Source of the DNA: Dactylis glomerata
Taxonomy: Eukaryota > Streptophyta > Magnoliopsida > Poales > Poaceae
Assembly (NCBI GenBank): GCA_007115705.1
Contig: QXEO01000222.1
Coordinates: 3,909,176-3,973,175, forward strand
Length of the DNA stretch: 64,000 nt
Direction of reading: 5' to 3'
Shown: positions 42,889 to 52,977 of the stretch, piece after piece
Position numbering within the stretch: the first letter of the stretch is position 1
Layout: each line of letters starts with the position of its first letter
Notes under the pieces: generated by a model
Databases searched by the model: none
Told to the model about the DNA's origin: nothing
Seen by the model: the letters and a program-made list of their open reading frames with translations, nothing else
Made by a program: the position numbers and the translations under genes

Positions 42889-44340
42889 TCACCTCTCATA
42901 CGGAATGTACTTAGGAGCAGGAACTGGGGAGAGCTGAAGGGAGGGATCCTGAAGAAGCTGAACCTCGCGAGAAAGAACCTGCTGATTGTGAATGATATCC
43001 CTTCTCTCTTCATAGGCAGAGTAGTTCTCCTTGTGGATAGCAACGTTGATGCACAAGAGAGTGCGTTGCCACAGGGAAAGCTTCTTGTTGCGAGATGGAC
43101 GGGCAGAGGAAGACTTGCGCAAACGAGAGCTAGAGTCACCCATCTCAACATCACCACCTGAAGGAACTGGCTTCTTCCCTTTGCTTTTGGCAGCTTCTTT
43201 CTCTTCTGCTGGCTTGATCACATTCATCCTCTTGAGCTTGTGTTCTGAGTTCCCCTTGGAGAAATCCATGTCTGGAGCCTTCTGAAGAATGAGGAGCATA
43301 ATGTATGGTGCATAGGGAGGAGTTCGCTTGGAAACCATAGCATCATGCATTTCATTGAAGATATAGTGCATCACATCCAGCTTGAAGTCTTCATTTGGGT
43401 CGGTACTCATAAAGCAGCGATAAGAGAGATACATGAGCTCAACAAGGGCAGCACGAATAGCATCCCGATTACCTCCAGAGGGAGAGATGTTCTCCCTGAA
43501 CATGCGAAGAAGAATGTTGTACAGAGGAAGCAAACCCTTGATAGTGCCAATCTGACCCTTGGAAGAGTAGAGGGGAGCCAAGCGATTCTTATCCGGCTGA
43601 ACTCCATGCAGATGCACACGGTGACCAACAGGCACACTATACCCCTGAAAATCATAGTTCAGAATCTGAGCAAACTCATAGAAATCTGATTCCCGCATGG
43701 TATCTCCACACATCCACCTGAAAGAGAGAGCTTCATTCCCCTTAAAAGCGAGAGTGGCAAAGAACTGCTGTATGATCCTCTCATTGTAGGGACACTGAAT
43801 ATTCATAAGAGGAAACAGACCAAGCCTCTTCATGATTCCCAGAGCATCACCAAAGTATTCAGCCTTCTTCCTGAGATGAGTGCGGTCTAGAACATGCATG
43901 TAACACACCCGCTGAGACATAGGGCGATAGATATCTTCATATACACCTTTCTGAGTAGCACACCAGAAACGAGTATCTTCAAGTTCTTCATCTCTTGCCT
44001 CAGAAAACCAGTCCAACTGCCTCAAAGCACTGTACTCCACTGAGCTCATTGTCTCATAGTTCACACGAGGAACCCGTGAGGGGTTGCGAGCTGCCCTCTT
44101 GGCTGCCCTAGCTTCCTTCTCCCTTGCTGCCTCCTGAGCAGCCTCCTGTTCAGCTTGCTGAGATATAAATTCTTCTTCAAAAGTGCCCTCATCAGCACAC
44201 CGAAGGTTCCGCTTGCGAACAGCAGAACGGCCACGCTGATCATGCTTAGGACGAGAACTAGAGCCACCTGTGAATGATAGTAGGAGGAAAAAGCACGGAG
44301 ATAAGAACACACAAGTCAATAAGATAGCTAGTGAGAACAT
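42889..44340 (-). CDS. Third ORF of element D (envelope-position, putative plant transposon protein)
   Basis: 483 codons from ATG 44340 to TGA 42889. The first 24 residues are hydrophobic (FLSPCFFLLLSF). They could be a signal/membrane segment, or, because TTCACAG precedes GTGGCTCTAG at about 44272, intron sequence read through from an upstream exon. Then come a basic R/K stretch, an Ala/Glu coiled-coil-like stretch (QEAAQEAAREKEARAAKR), and a conserved-looking domain with CPYNERIIQQFFATLAFKG and RWMCGDTMRESDFYEFAQIL. This resembles the putative plant transposon protein domain seen in several plant retroelements. A basic region with a nuclear-signal-like KSKGKKP follows. No fusion-peptide or glycoprotein features are obvious, so an envelope role is not supported beyond its position after pol. 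It has its own promoter-like region upstream. Confidence 0.7.
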   Translation of the reverse strand: MFSLAILLTCVFLSPCFFLLLSFTGGSSSRPKHDQRGRSAVRKRNLRCADEGTFEEEFISQQAEQEAAQEAAREKEARAAKRAARNPSRVPRVNYETMSSVEYSALRQLDWFSEARDEELEDTRFWCATQKGVYEDIYRPMSQRVCYMHVLDRTHLRKKAEYFGDALGIMKRLGLFPLMNIQCPYNERIIQQFFATLAFKGNEALSFRWMCGDTMRESDFYEFAQILNYDFQGYSVPVGHRVHLHGVQPDKNRLAPLYSSKGQIGTIKGLLPLYNILLRMFRENISPSGGNRDAIRAALVELMYLSYRCFMSTDPNEDFKLDVMHYIFNEMHDAMVSKRTPPYAPYIMLLILQKAPDMDFSKGNSEHKLKRMNVIKPAEEKEAAKSKGKKPVPSGGDVEMGDSSSRLRKSSSARPSRNKKLSLWQRTLLCINVAIHKENYSAYEERRDIIHNQQVLSREVQLLQDPSLQLSPVPAPKYIPYER

Positions 44341-44399
44341 AGAAGGGAACTAGTAGGGCAGAAACAATTTAGAGATGACATATCTTAGTTGTATTATTC

Positions 44400-45085
44400 T
44401 CAGCATGGGGGCGGAAATTCCGGTCTGGGGGCGGAAATTCCGGTGGGGGGGGGCGGAAATTCCGGTCCAAAGGACGGAATTTCCGGCCTACCCCGGAATT
44501 TCCGGCCCCAGGGGCGGAAATTCCGGCCCCTGGTGAGAACACCACAACAAAGATACAAAAACCTCTAGAAAAAGGACCGGCACCAACTAAGTTCAATGCT
44601 AGGTTCACTAGACCGAAAAACTACCTCTAAACATGCTCCTTTCAATGGAAAACGGATCAACCCAAACGAATCTAGATCTAGGGCAAAGGCACCTAGAGAA
44701 AGAGAGAATTTGGGGCAATACCGCTGTCCATGGCGAAAACCGCGAGGAGGAAGAGAACCCCCACGCCGAGAGGAGCAAGGACCGGCAAAATCCGGAGAAT
44801 CCGGCGGCTAGGGAGTCGCCGGAGAGGGTCTTGATGAGGCGGCGGCGGCGGTTTGGGGTATGGGGGGTCGGGGGTGAAAAGAGGTACCAAGGGGTAACTC
44901 CACCCCGGCCCCCTCCTTTATATAGACTAACCGCAGGGGCGGAAATTCCGGCCCTAGGGGCGGAATTTCCGGCCCCCGGAATTTCCGGGGTAAGTAGTAG
45001 AATTTCTGGGGGGGCGGAAATTTAACGTTTCCGCCCAAATTTCTGGGGCAAATTTCCGGCCCCCTTCCTGCAAAGTGCACCACTT
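44400..45085 (-). promoter_or_regulatory. Internal promoter-like region upstream of the third ORF of element D
   Basis: Two arrays of CGGAAATTCCGG-type palindromes (44407-44532 and 44938-45062) as in the LTR U3, including a unit with CCGGCCCCCTT and GTGCACCAC (about 45055-45082). A TATA-like TATATAAAGG (plus-strand CCTTTATATA, 44915-44924) lies directly downstream of the right array on the minus strand. About 185 bases further is an ATG (44731-44729) opening a 12-codon frame in a GC-rich leader. The order repeats, CCGG/GCACCAC unit, TATA matches the LTR promoter. It may drive the third ORF separately from gag-pol. Confidence 0.6.
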
Positions 45086-45641
45086 CGGAGGAGTACATGG
45101 GGGCATAAAAATTTGCTACGGAAATAAGGGTTTCCACCCATTGGGAAAATTTTAACACTTAAACACGGAAAATCCGGCCATCTCATCAAGATCCAAGATA
45201 AAACAAGAAGTTGACTTGTGTGTTAGACGGAGGTTTTAGAGATAGAAAGGGCATAGGCTAGAAAACAAACACGGAGTGGTTCTCGGGACTTGAGGTTGCA
45301 AAAAGGCAAGAAATCATCGAAAAGACCAAACTCAAAGTCCCTTCCCATATCAAGAGAACTTCAAAAGATTTTCAAGGAATAGACTCTTCAAAAGAAGAGG
45401 TCGGTGGCCGAAGCCACCATATATGAGTGTTTTGGCATTAAACCGCGAAGATATATCTTGGGTTCATAACCAATACTCATCATTGAAGCTCATATATCAC
45501 AAAATGATATTAAGAGAATGATTGCATTACTATCAGCATAATGGGGGGAGGGATAGCCCAATGATTTAGGACCGCACTCCCCCTATGTCCATGCCCACAT
45601 CTAGAGTAGAACACGTGCTATCGTATGGGAATGAGTGCACA
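45086..45641. other. Spacer between pol and the internal promoter of element D
   Basis: About 550 bp without a coding frame on the sense strand. AT-rich; nothing else seen. Confidence 0.5.
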
Positions 45642-48600
45642 CTAACAAGCCACATTGCAAGAATCAATGATATTCAATTCATGCCTCAACTCTCGGAATC
45701 TTGCTTCATCAAGGGGCTTCGTGAAGATGTCGGCGAGTTGATCATTTGTACCTACATAAGACAAGTTAATATCACCTCGATTGACGTGGTCCCGGATGAA
45801 GTGATGCCGGATCTCAATGTGCTTCATCTTGTTGTGTTGAACCGGATTATGAGCGATCTTGATGGCTCTCTCGTTGTCGCATAAGAGTGGAACCTTGTCG
45901 CAATGAACTCCATAGTCCTTCAACGTTTGCCGCATCCAAAGGAGTTGAGCACAACCACTTGCCGCGGACACGTACTCGGCTTCGGCGGTGGAGAGAGACA
46001 CACAATTTTGCTTCTTGGAGGACCAACTAACCAAGGACCTACCAAGAAGTTGGCAAGTCCCGGAAGTTGACTTCCTGTCCACTTTGTCTCCCGCCCAATC
46101 CGAGTCCGTGTACCCAACAAGCTCGAAGCTTGATCCCTTCGGGTACCAAAGGCCGAAGGTTGGAGTATGAATCAAATATCGAAAGATTCTTTTCACGGCC
46201 ATTAAATGGCTTTCCTTTGGGGCGGCTTGATAACGTGCACAAATTCCCACACTAAGCATGATATCGGGTCTAGATGCGCAAAGGTAAAGAAGTGAGCCAA
46301 TCATCGAACGGTAAAGCTTTTGATCCACTTCCTTACCACTAGGATCGAGATCAAGAGTAACCTTTGTTGGCATGGGGGTTTTAGCTCCCTTAACTCCGGA
46401 ATCCATGTTGAATTTCTTGAGCATGTCTTGGATGTACTTGGCTTGATTGATGAACGTCCCTCCTCGCAATTGCCGAATCTCAAAGCCAAGAAAGAATTTC
46501 AACTCTCCCATCATGGACATCTCGAATTTGTCTGTCATTAGCTTTGCAAATTCATCATTGAAGAGCTTGTTAGAAGAGCCAAAAATAATATCGTCTACAT
46601 AAATTTGGCATATGAAAAGCTCCCCGTTGACTTTCTTAGTAAAAAGAGTTGGATCGATGAGCCCGATTTCAAACCCACGGTCTAACAACAACTCCTTAAG
46701 GTGCTCGTACCAAGCGCGTGGGGCTTGTTTAAGACCATAAAGCGCCTTATTGAGTTTGTAGACATGGGTCGGGAAATGGGGATCCTCAAACCCCGGGGGT
46801 TGCTTCACATAGACCAATTCATGTAGAGGACCGTTTAGAAAGGCACTCTTCACATCCATTTGATATAACTTAAAGTTGAAGTGAGAAGCATAAGCAAGAA
46901 GGATACGGATTGACTCGAGACGAGCCACGGGAGCGTAGGTCTCCCCATAGTCGATTCCTTCCACTTGAGAGTATCCTTGAGCAACCAACCGAGCCTTGTT
47001 CCTCACGACAATCCCATTGGCATCTTGTTTGTTCTTGAACACCCACTTGGTTCCAATGACATTGCGGCACTCCTTGGGCTTCTCCACCAAAGTCCAAACT
47101 TCATTGCGCTTGAAGTTGTTGAGTTCTTCGTGCATGGCTTCCACCCAATCCGGGTCTTCAAGAGCCTCAAACACCTTTTGAGGTTCCACACAAGAGACGA
47201 AGGCATGATGGATACTAAAGTTGGCTAATTGTCTCCTTGTGGAAACCCCCTTTCTCACACTCCCAATCACACTATCCAAGGTATGACTCCCTTTGCGAAG
47301 AGCTTCTTCCACTTTCCTTGCACGGCGAGCTTGAGCTTCTTCAAAAGACTCTTGAGAAGCCACTTGGTCATCACCACTATTTTGGTCCTCGCCTTGACCT
47401 TCAACTTGAGCTTGAACAACATCATGAGCATGCTCAACATCTTGAGCTTGGCCTTGATCTACCATTGGTGAGGAATCACCATTGTCCTCTTGGTCTTGAT
47501 CTTGGCCTTGCTCGCTTGAATGAGGGTCTAATGCTTGTCTTTGGTTAGCATCAATCGGTCCTTGTGGAGCTTGTGGAGCTTGTGAAGATGAAGGCTCCAC
47601 TTGAGTAGAGCATAGTCCTTCTCCTTCCGCCAAAAGGTGTCCCTCAATGGGTATGAGATGACCCACACCCATTCTTCTTATGGCTTGAGGAGGTATTTCG
47701 TCACCTACATCACAAACACCACTTTGCTCCACACGGGAGCCATCATTCTCGTCGAATCTCACGTTAGAAACTTCAACAACACGAGCGGACTCTTTGTCAA
47801 AGATTCTAAAAGCATGAGATTCGGCGGCATAACCAACAAAGATACCCTCAAGAGCTTTAGAATCAAACTTGGATAAATGAACACCCTTTCTAAGATAGAA
47901 GCACTTACAACCGAATACTCGAAAGTATTTGATGTTAGGCTTGTTGCCGGTGAGGATCTCATAAGGAGTCTTGTTCAAGCCCTTGCGAAGATATAGCCGG
48001 TTGGAAGCATGACAAGCGGTATTGATGGCTTTGGCCCAAAAGTTATACGGAGACTTAAACTCCGCTAACATTGTCCTTGCCATGTCCATCAAGGTCCGGT
48101 TCTTCCGCTCGGCTACACCATTTTGTTGTGGAGTGTAGGGAGAGGAGTATTGATGTTGAATTCCCTCATCACTCAAGAATTCGTTGACGGTGTAGTTCTT
48201 GAACTCCGTCCCATTATCACTCCGAATCATCAAGATATCTTGGCCATATTGACGCTCCACTTCCTTGATGAAGTCCATGACGGTTTGTTGGGTCTCGTAT
48301 TTGTGCTTGAAGAAGTAGACCCAAGTATATCTTGAGTAGTCATCAACAATCACCAAGCAATACTTCTTCCCTCCTAGACTTGCATGAGATGGAGGGCCAA
48401 AGAGGTCCATGTGAAGGAGCTCCAAGACCCTCTTAGAGGAAATGATCGTCTTGCTAGGATGAGGAAGTTCATGCATCTTTCCTTCAATGCAAGCTCTACA
48501 CACACGATCTTTGGCAAAGGTTAGATCGGTTAGGCCTAGGATGTGGTTACCTTTGTGGAGTCTTTGCAAAGTTCTCATATTGACGTGGCCTAGCCGGCGA

Positions 48601-49028
48601 TTCCATAGCCATCCCACGTCAACTTTAGCCATTAGACAAGTTGCGGCTTTAGTGACCTTCTCCGAGAAGTCAATCACATATAAGCCGTTTTTAACATGTC
48701 CAACAAAGGCTACTTTAAGAGACTTGCTCCACAAAAGAACCACAATCCCAACATCAAAGAAGGTTGCAAAGCCCATATCGGCAAGTTGAGCTACGGAAAG
48801 TAAATTGTAAGAGAGAGACTCAATGAGCATGACATTCTCCACGGTAACATCTTGAGAAATAACAACTTTACCAAGACCCAATACCTTTGACCTTGAGGAA
48901 TCTCCATAGGTGACGTAGCCCACACTAGATGAACCGGTGCGAAGCTCCTTCACCAACTCTTTGCTTCCAGACATATGATTGGTAGCACCGCTATCAATTA
49001 TCCATTGTCCCGCACCGGAAGCAAAGCC
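45642..49028 (-). CDS. Copia pol of element D (protease, integrase, reverse transcriptase, RNase H)
   Basis: Open from 49028 to TAG 45642; first in-frame ATG at 48974. The protease active site WIIDSGATNHMSG is upstream of that ATG, so the frame must be entered from gag. Integrase: zinc site with RRLGHVNMRTLQRLH and CRACIEGK; catalytic D, D, E in HMDLFGPP, IRSDNGTEFK and GVAERKNRT. Reverse transcriptase: KARLVAQGY, QMDVKSAFLNG, ALYGLKQAPRAW and IYVDDIIFG (near residue 793 from the ATG). RNase H: GYTDSDWAGD, SLVSWSSKKQ and TAEAEYVSAA. All key residues are present. A Q/D/E-rich linker separates integrase and reverse transcriptase. It shares the frame of gag but is separated from it by two stop codons. 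Confidence 0.95.
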   Translation of the reverse strand, partial: GFASGAGQWIIDSGATNHMSGSKELVKELRTGSSSVGYVTYGDSSRSKVLGLGKVVISQDVTVENVMLIESLSYNLLSVAQLADMGFATFFDVGIVVLLWSKSLKVAFVGHVKNGLYVIDFSEKVTKAATCLMAKVDVGWLWNRRLGHVNMRTLQRLHKGNHILGLTDLTFAKDRVCRACIEGKMHELPHPSKTIISSKRVLELLHMDLFGPPSHASLGGKKYCLVIVDDYSRYTWVYFFKHKYETQQTVMDFIKEVERQYGQDILMIRSDNGTEFKNYTVNEFLSDEGIQHQYSSPYTPQQNGVAERKNRTLMDMARTMLAEFKSPYNFWAKAINTACHASNRLYLRKGLNKTPYEILTGNKPNIKYFRVFGCKCFYLRKGVHLSKFDSKALEGIFVGYAAESHAFRIFDKESARVVEVSNVRFDENDGSRVEQSGVCDVGDEIPPQAIRRMGVGHLIPIEGHLLAEGEGLCSTQVEPSSSQAPQAPQGPIDANQRQALDPHSSEQGQDQDQEDNGDSSPMVDQGQAQDVEHAHDVVQAQVEGQGEDQNSGDDQVASQESFEEAQARRARKVEEALRKGSHTLDSVIGSVRKGVSTRRQLANFSIHHAFVSCVEPQKVFEALEDPDWVEAMHEELNNFKRNEVWTLVEKPKECRNVIGTKWVFKNKQDANGIVVRNKARLVAQGYSQVEGIDYGETYAPVARLESIRILLAYASHFNFKLYQMDVKSAFLNGPLHELVYVKQPPGFEDPHFPTHVYKLNKALYGLKQAPRAWYEHLKELLLDRGFEIGLIDPTLFTKKVNGELFICQIYVDDIIFGSSNKLFNDEFAKLMTDKFEMSMMGELKFFLGFEIRQLRGGTFINQAKYIQDMLKKFNMDSGVKGAKTPMPTKVTLDLDPSGKEVDQKLYRSMIGSLLYLCASRPDIMLSVGICARYQAAPKESHLMAVKRIFRYLIHTPTFGLWYPKGSSFELVGYTDSDWAGDKVDRKSTSGTCQLLGRSLVSWSSKKQNCVSLSTAEAEYVSAASGCAQLLWMRQTLKDYGVHCDKVPLLCDNERAIKIAHNPVQHNKMKHIEIRHHFIRDHVNRGDINLSYVGTNDQLADIFTKPLDEARFRELRHELNIIDSCNVAC

Positions 49029-49037
49029 CTACAAAAG

Positions 49038-51482
49038 TCAAGCTTTGTTTTTAGGTACCCATTTTTCAATGGGTCCTCTTTTGTTAGTGACAAGGGTCTT
49101 AGGAACCCAAATAGACCAAGCAATGTGTTCATTAGGTGAGCCAACAAATTTAGCATAAACATGTCCATCATAAGCACGGCGAAGTACATAAGAGGGGTTA
49201 TATTTTCCTGCAAAGTCGTTATGACTGGGCATTGCCCTCTTGGCATTCCCAACCACTTCCCTCACGAGCTCCCCCTCCTCCTCATAAACATTGCCATCCT
49301 CGTCAAAGCATATGTCATATGGGATGTGCTTCTTAGGAGGAGGAGAGGGCACAAGAAATTGCGTCTTCTTGTTGTTCTTCTTCTTGCTCTTTTTCTTGTT
49401 CCTCTTCTTGTTGGACTTGGGAGTGAAACCAAGCCCGGTCTTGTCACCATATTGCTTTTGAGCACTCAAAAGCTCATCAAGCCTTGTGTCACCTTTGGGG
49501 GCATCTTTCTCATAAAGAGGGTTAGAGTAACAAGAACTTGCAACAAAGGTGCTAGAAGATAACTTGGTTGCTTCTTTAGCAATCATAAGATTTAGTTTCT
49601 CATTTTGCAACCTAAGTTCATTAGCAACTGATTGAGCAATATCACGATCATTCTTAAGCCTAGCAATGTCCAAGTTATAGGATTCTTCAAGACCTAACTT
49701 GGATGCCTCAAGTGCCATCCTTAGATCTTGCTCAACCTCAAGAGATTGGTTGAGGGTTGCAATTTCATCGGCATACTCATGAGCATGCCCTTCTAGCTCA
49801 AAGATGCGTTCCTCATTTTTATCATTAAGTAGGAGAGACTCATTATATTGATTTAGGAGAATCTCAAATTGAGCTTTGGTCTCCCCATGCAAGGTTGACA
49901 TGAAGGTGTCAAACTCATTAGGCTCATCCTTATCACTACTAGTATCAACACAATCCATCAAAGATAAGCTTCTAGGTATGATGGGTGTGAAAGTTGGTGA
50001 TACCTTTGTAGCGTGAGCCATTAGACATGTTCCCTTGGAGTTGGAGCACTTGGACTCGTTTGCGGAAGCGAAGAGGGATGGTGAGGAGATAGGCTTAGCG
50101 ATGGCGATGGCGGCCCTTCCTACTTCTTCATCATCACTTGCATCATCACCGGATGGGTATTCTTCTTGAGTCGTCAAGGCATGTATTGGAACGGCTTTCT
50201 TCTTATCAAAGTTCCTTGGAGGGTAAGACTTGGCCTTCATCTCCTTGCGAATGAGTCTTCCATTGTGATCTTCCACTCTTTCATAGGGACAATCCGCGAT
50301 GAAGTGGTGTTGATTCCCACAATTGTAGCATGTTCTCACTCTACTTGTGGCCTTAGGTTTGGAGGGACTTGATGACTTCCACTTCTTCATGAAAGCCCGT
50401 TGAGCAAGAGCCATGTGTTCGGCATGAGCATACTTCATGTCTTCGGGACTTCCACACATTGACTCTTCCTCATCCATCAAACTTGCTTCTTTATAAAGAG
50501 AGACTTTTGCCTTCAAAGCAAGGTTGGGTGCACGCACACCACGTGCACGAGCTAGAGCATCATCCGCATTCTTCTTGGAGATCTTCCTTGCTACAATCTC
50601 TTGCAAGATGTCATGAGCGGTCATCTTTCTAAAGTTGGCATCTCCCTTGATTGAGTTCATAGTATCCTTGAAGAAGGGCAAGAGGGCTTGGACAAATTTT
50701 CTCTTCATCCATCTTCCATCACATTGAGTGGAGCCGAGGTCGACAAGCTTCACTTGGAGTGCCGAGAGACGACGATGGAGTTCTTCGGGAGATTCACCAT
50801 CAAGCATAGCGAAGTTGTCCGCTTCATTAGATGCCTCATCAAACTTGGACTCCTGAATGCTCTCATTGCCGATGAAGAGGTTGGTGAGAGCATCCCAAGC
50901 TTCCTTGGCGGAAGAGATGTTGCGGACGAACGCCTTGTCCTTCTCGAAGAGAGACATGTGAATGAGATGCAAGGCGGAGGCATTGAGCTGCTTGTCGATT
51001 TGCTCCCAAGGTAGCAAGTTAGTCAAGTCCTTGGAAGTTGGATGATAACCCTGCTCAATGATCCTCCAAAGCTCAATAGACACGAAATTTATGTGAGAGC
51101 GCATGTTATCTTGCCAATTGGCAAAGCTAGAAGCATCAAGTTGTGGCGGTGGGCCGCATGAGGCAAGGTGTGGCATTTGAAGATGCCTTCCGGAGATATA
51201 GCTTGTAGGATGTGGAACCTCCGTGCTATGTCCCCGAGAGGTGTCATCTTTCTTGGGGGGATCCTCGTTGTTCTCATTCCCATCCTTCTCCGGATCTTCC
51301 TCGCTTAAGGATGGCTTATCCTTACCCGAGGTGTCAACCGGAGTTGGAGGAGTGGTACTTGATGTTCCACTAGTGAGAGCATCAAGTTGAGATTTTTGGC
51401 TTTCCATGGCTGCCATCATAGCATCCATGCGAGTCATTATGTTATTAAAATCCGCCTTAGTGGCGGGCTCCTCATCGCCCAT
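49038..51482 (-). CDS. Copia gag of element D (814 residues)
   Basis: ATG 51482 lies only about 36 bases from the primer site, so the leader is very short. It contains the Copia gag core (residues SFANWQDNMRSHINF; SAKEAWDALTNLFIG; ESPEELHRRLSALQ), one CCHC knuckle CYNCGNQHHFIADC near residue 385, a long coiled coil near residues 540-650 (FELEGHAHEYADEIATLNQS), a Lys/Asn-rich basic patch (KKRNKKKSKKKNNKK), and the conserved WVPK box near the C-terminus. The long gag with C-terminal coiled coil is typical of SIRE/Maximus elements. No stop or shift; it ends TGA 49038-49040, followed in frame by CTT TTG TAG. Confidence 0.9.
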   Translation of the reverse strand: MGDEEPATKADFNNIMTRMDAMMAAMESQKSQLDALTSGTSSTTPPTPVDTSGKDKPSLSEEDPEKDGNENNEDPPKKDDTSRGHSTEVPHPTSYISGRHLQMPHLASCGPPPQLDASSFANWQDNMRSHINFVSIELWRIIEQGYHPTSKDLTNLLPWEQIDKQLNASALHLIHMSLFEKDKAFVRNISSAKEAWDALTNLFIGNESIQESKFDEASNEADNFAMLDGESPEELHRRLSALQVKLVDLGSTQCDGRWMKRKFVQALLPFFKDTMNSIKGDANFRKMTAHDILQEIVARKISKKNADDALARARGVRAPNLALKAKVSLYKEASLMDEEESMCGSPEDMKYAHAEHMALAQRAFMKKWKSSSPSKPKATSRVRTCYNCGNQHHFIADCPYERVEDHNGRLIRKEMKAKSYPPRNFDKKKAVPIHALTTQEEYPSGDDASDDEEVGRAAIAIAKPISSPSLFASANESKCSNSKGTCLMAHATKVSPTFTPIIPRSLSLMDCVDTSSDKDEPNEFDTFMSTLHGETKAQFEILLNQYNESLLLNDKNEERIFELEGHAHEYADEIATLNQSLEVEQDLRMALEASKLGLEESYNLDIARLKNDRDIAQSVANELRLQNEKLNLMIAKEATKLSSSTFVASSCYSNPLYEKDAPKGDTRLDELLSAQKQYGDKTGLGFTPKSNKKRNKKKSKKKNNKKTQFLVPSPPPKKHIPYDICFDEDGNVYEEEGELVREVVGNAKRAMPSHNDFAGKYNPSYVLRRAYDGHVYAKFVGSPNEHIAWSIWVPKTLVTNKRGPIEKWVPKNKA

Positions 51483-51518
51483 GATCTCTTAGGTGGTTAA
51501 GCCCAATCAAGAGCACTA

Positions 51519-51531
51519 GGCTCTGATACCA
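51519..51531 (-). other. Primer binding site of element D (tRNA-iMet)
   Basis: Minus strand TGGTATCAGAGCC, two bases from the LTR end. Confidence 0.9.
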
Positions 51532-51533
51532 AT

Positions 51534-52977
51534 TGAAATGGATCTCACGGGCGACTAGAGGGGGGGTGAATAGGCGCTACACAAAATTTTACCTTTTTAA
51601 TTTTACGGCTTGGCACAAACGAAATTCTCTAGATGTGCAACTAGGTGAATTTCCTATGTGACAAGCAAGCAAATGAACGAGAGTAAAACGAGTAAACACG
51701 ATGCAAGAAGGGTAAGAAAGAACCGTAAAGCGGAAGCCGGAGACACAAGGATGTATTCCCGTAGTTCCTTCCTTTTGAGGGGAAGTACGTCTACGTTGGA
51801 GAGGTGTGGCGACACGGAGTCCACCAACGCCACGGAGGCTCACCTTGTTCTCCGGTGAGCAAGCCACGGAGGCTAACTCGTTTCCACTAAGCGGTGGTAG
51901 TGGGGGTACCGACCGAAACCCTTACACGGAGGTTGGGGCACAACTCCACAACTCAATTGGAGGCTCCCAACAAGAACAACCACAAAGCTTTTACACGGAG
52001 GAAGCTTTGAGGTGACCTCTCTTGCCTAAGGCAAGGTCCACGGAGGAGGGGTGAAGCAATCACTAAGTACTTCGGTGGGGTTGTAGATCTATGGATCCTC
52101 TCCCAATCTACCAAGTCTTGGAGGATTTGGTTGGCTAGGGAAGGAGATCTACGAAGTTGAAGCTCAGCACCAATGGAGGAGAGAGAGTGTGGACGAGGTA
52201 ACCAGATCTGAGGTAGGGGACGACTATTTATAGGCTGGCTCGAAATGTGGCCGTTGGAGTGAACTTACCCCGGAAATTCCGGCCCTGGGGCAGAAATTCC
52301 GGGGTCCAAAAAGGGCGGAAATTCCGTCCTGGGGGCGGAAATTCCGCCCCCCCCCCCCGAAAATTCCAAAAAGGAATTTCCGGCCAGAAATTCCGGCCCT
52401 CTCCTGAACGTCGCACCACAACTTGAGATAAAAGGACTTAGTGAAAAATCACGGGGGGCGGAAATTCCGGCCTGGGGGCGGAAATTCCGGCCCCCGGAAA
52501 TTCTGTGTTTCCAGAATTTCCGGCCCTTATCTGCAAGATGCACCACGGCCTTTAGGAGAGGACTTAGCCGAATTTTCGGGGGGCCGGAAATTCTGAAATT
52601 TCCGGCCCCCGGAAATTCTGCCAATCCAGAATTTCCGGCCCCCTTACTGCATGGTGCACCACCCGGCTTCGTAAGGGACTTAGCCATATTTCGAAGGGCC
52701 GGAAATTATGAAATTTCCGGCCCCCAGAAATTTTGTTCAGGGGCGGAAATTCCGGCCCTGGGGCGGAATTTCCGGCCCTGAAACAGAATTTCTGGCCCAG
52801 CAGTTTTCTCTCCTTCGGGTGATTTCGAGCCTTTCTACAGCAGTCCCCATTCTCACTCTTCTTCTCCATCAGTCTTGTGCAATACCTGTAGAATTCCTGC
52901 AAAGCTCAGCGCAAGGTTAAATTCCTTGTATTGTGATCAAACACCCAAAAACTGAAGGCTAAGAATATGTCCTTTCA
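51534..52977 (-). repeat. 5' LTR of element D (1444 bp)
   Basis: Nearly identical to 40974-42413. The visible differences fall mostly in the GGAAATTCCGG arrays, including a longer C-run near 52346-52357. U3 array and TATA as described for the other LTR. Confidence 0.95.

Larger units (their letters stand above)
40974..52977 (-). mobile_element. Copia retrotransposon D with a third ORF (SIRE/Maximus-like), apparently complete
   Basis: 12,004 bp, with LTRs 40974-42413 (3') and 51534-52977 (5') and TSD GGTAG on both sides (40969-40973, 52978-52982). On the minus strand the order is PBS, gag (814 codons), pol (protease-integrase-RT-RNase H), then an additional 483-codon ORF before the polypurine tract. 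A third ORF after pol in a Copia element is the hallmark of the SIRE/Maximus lineage. All three ORFs are open and the LTRs differ at about ten positions by eye, so insertion is recent and the copy could still be competent. Confidence 0.9.

Noticed and set aside
42889..44340. True viral-type envelope protein
   Set aside because: No cleavage site, fusion peptide or C-terminal membrane anchor is seen; only its position after pol suggests it.
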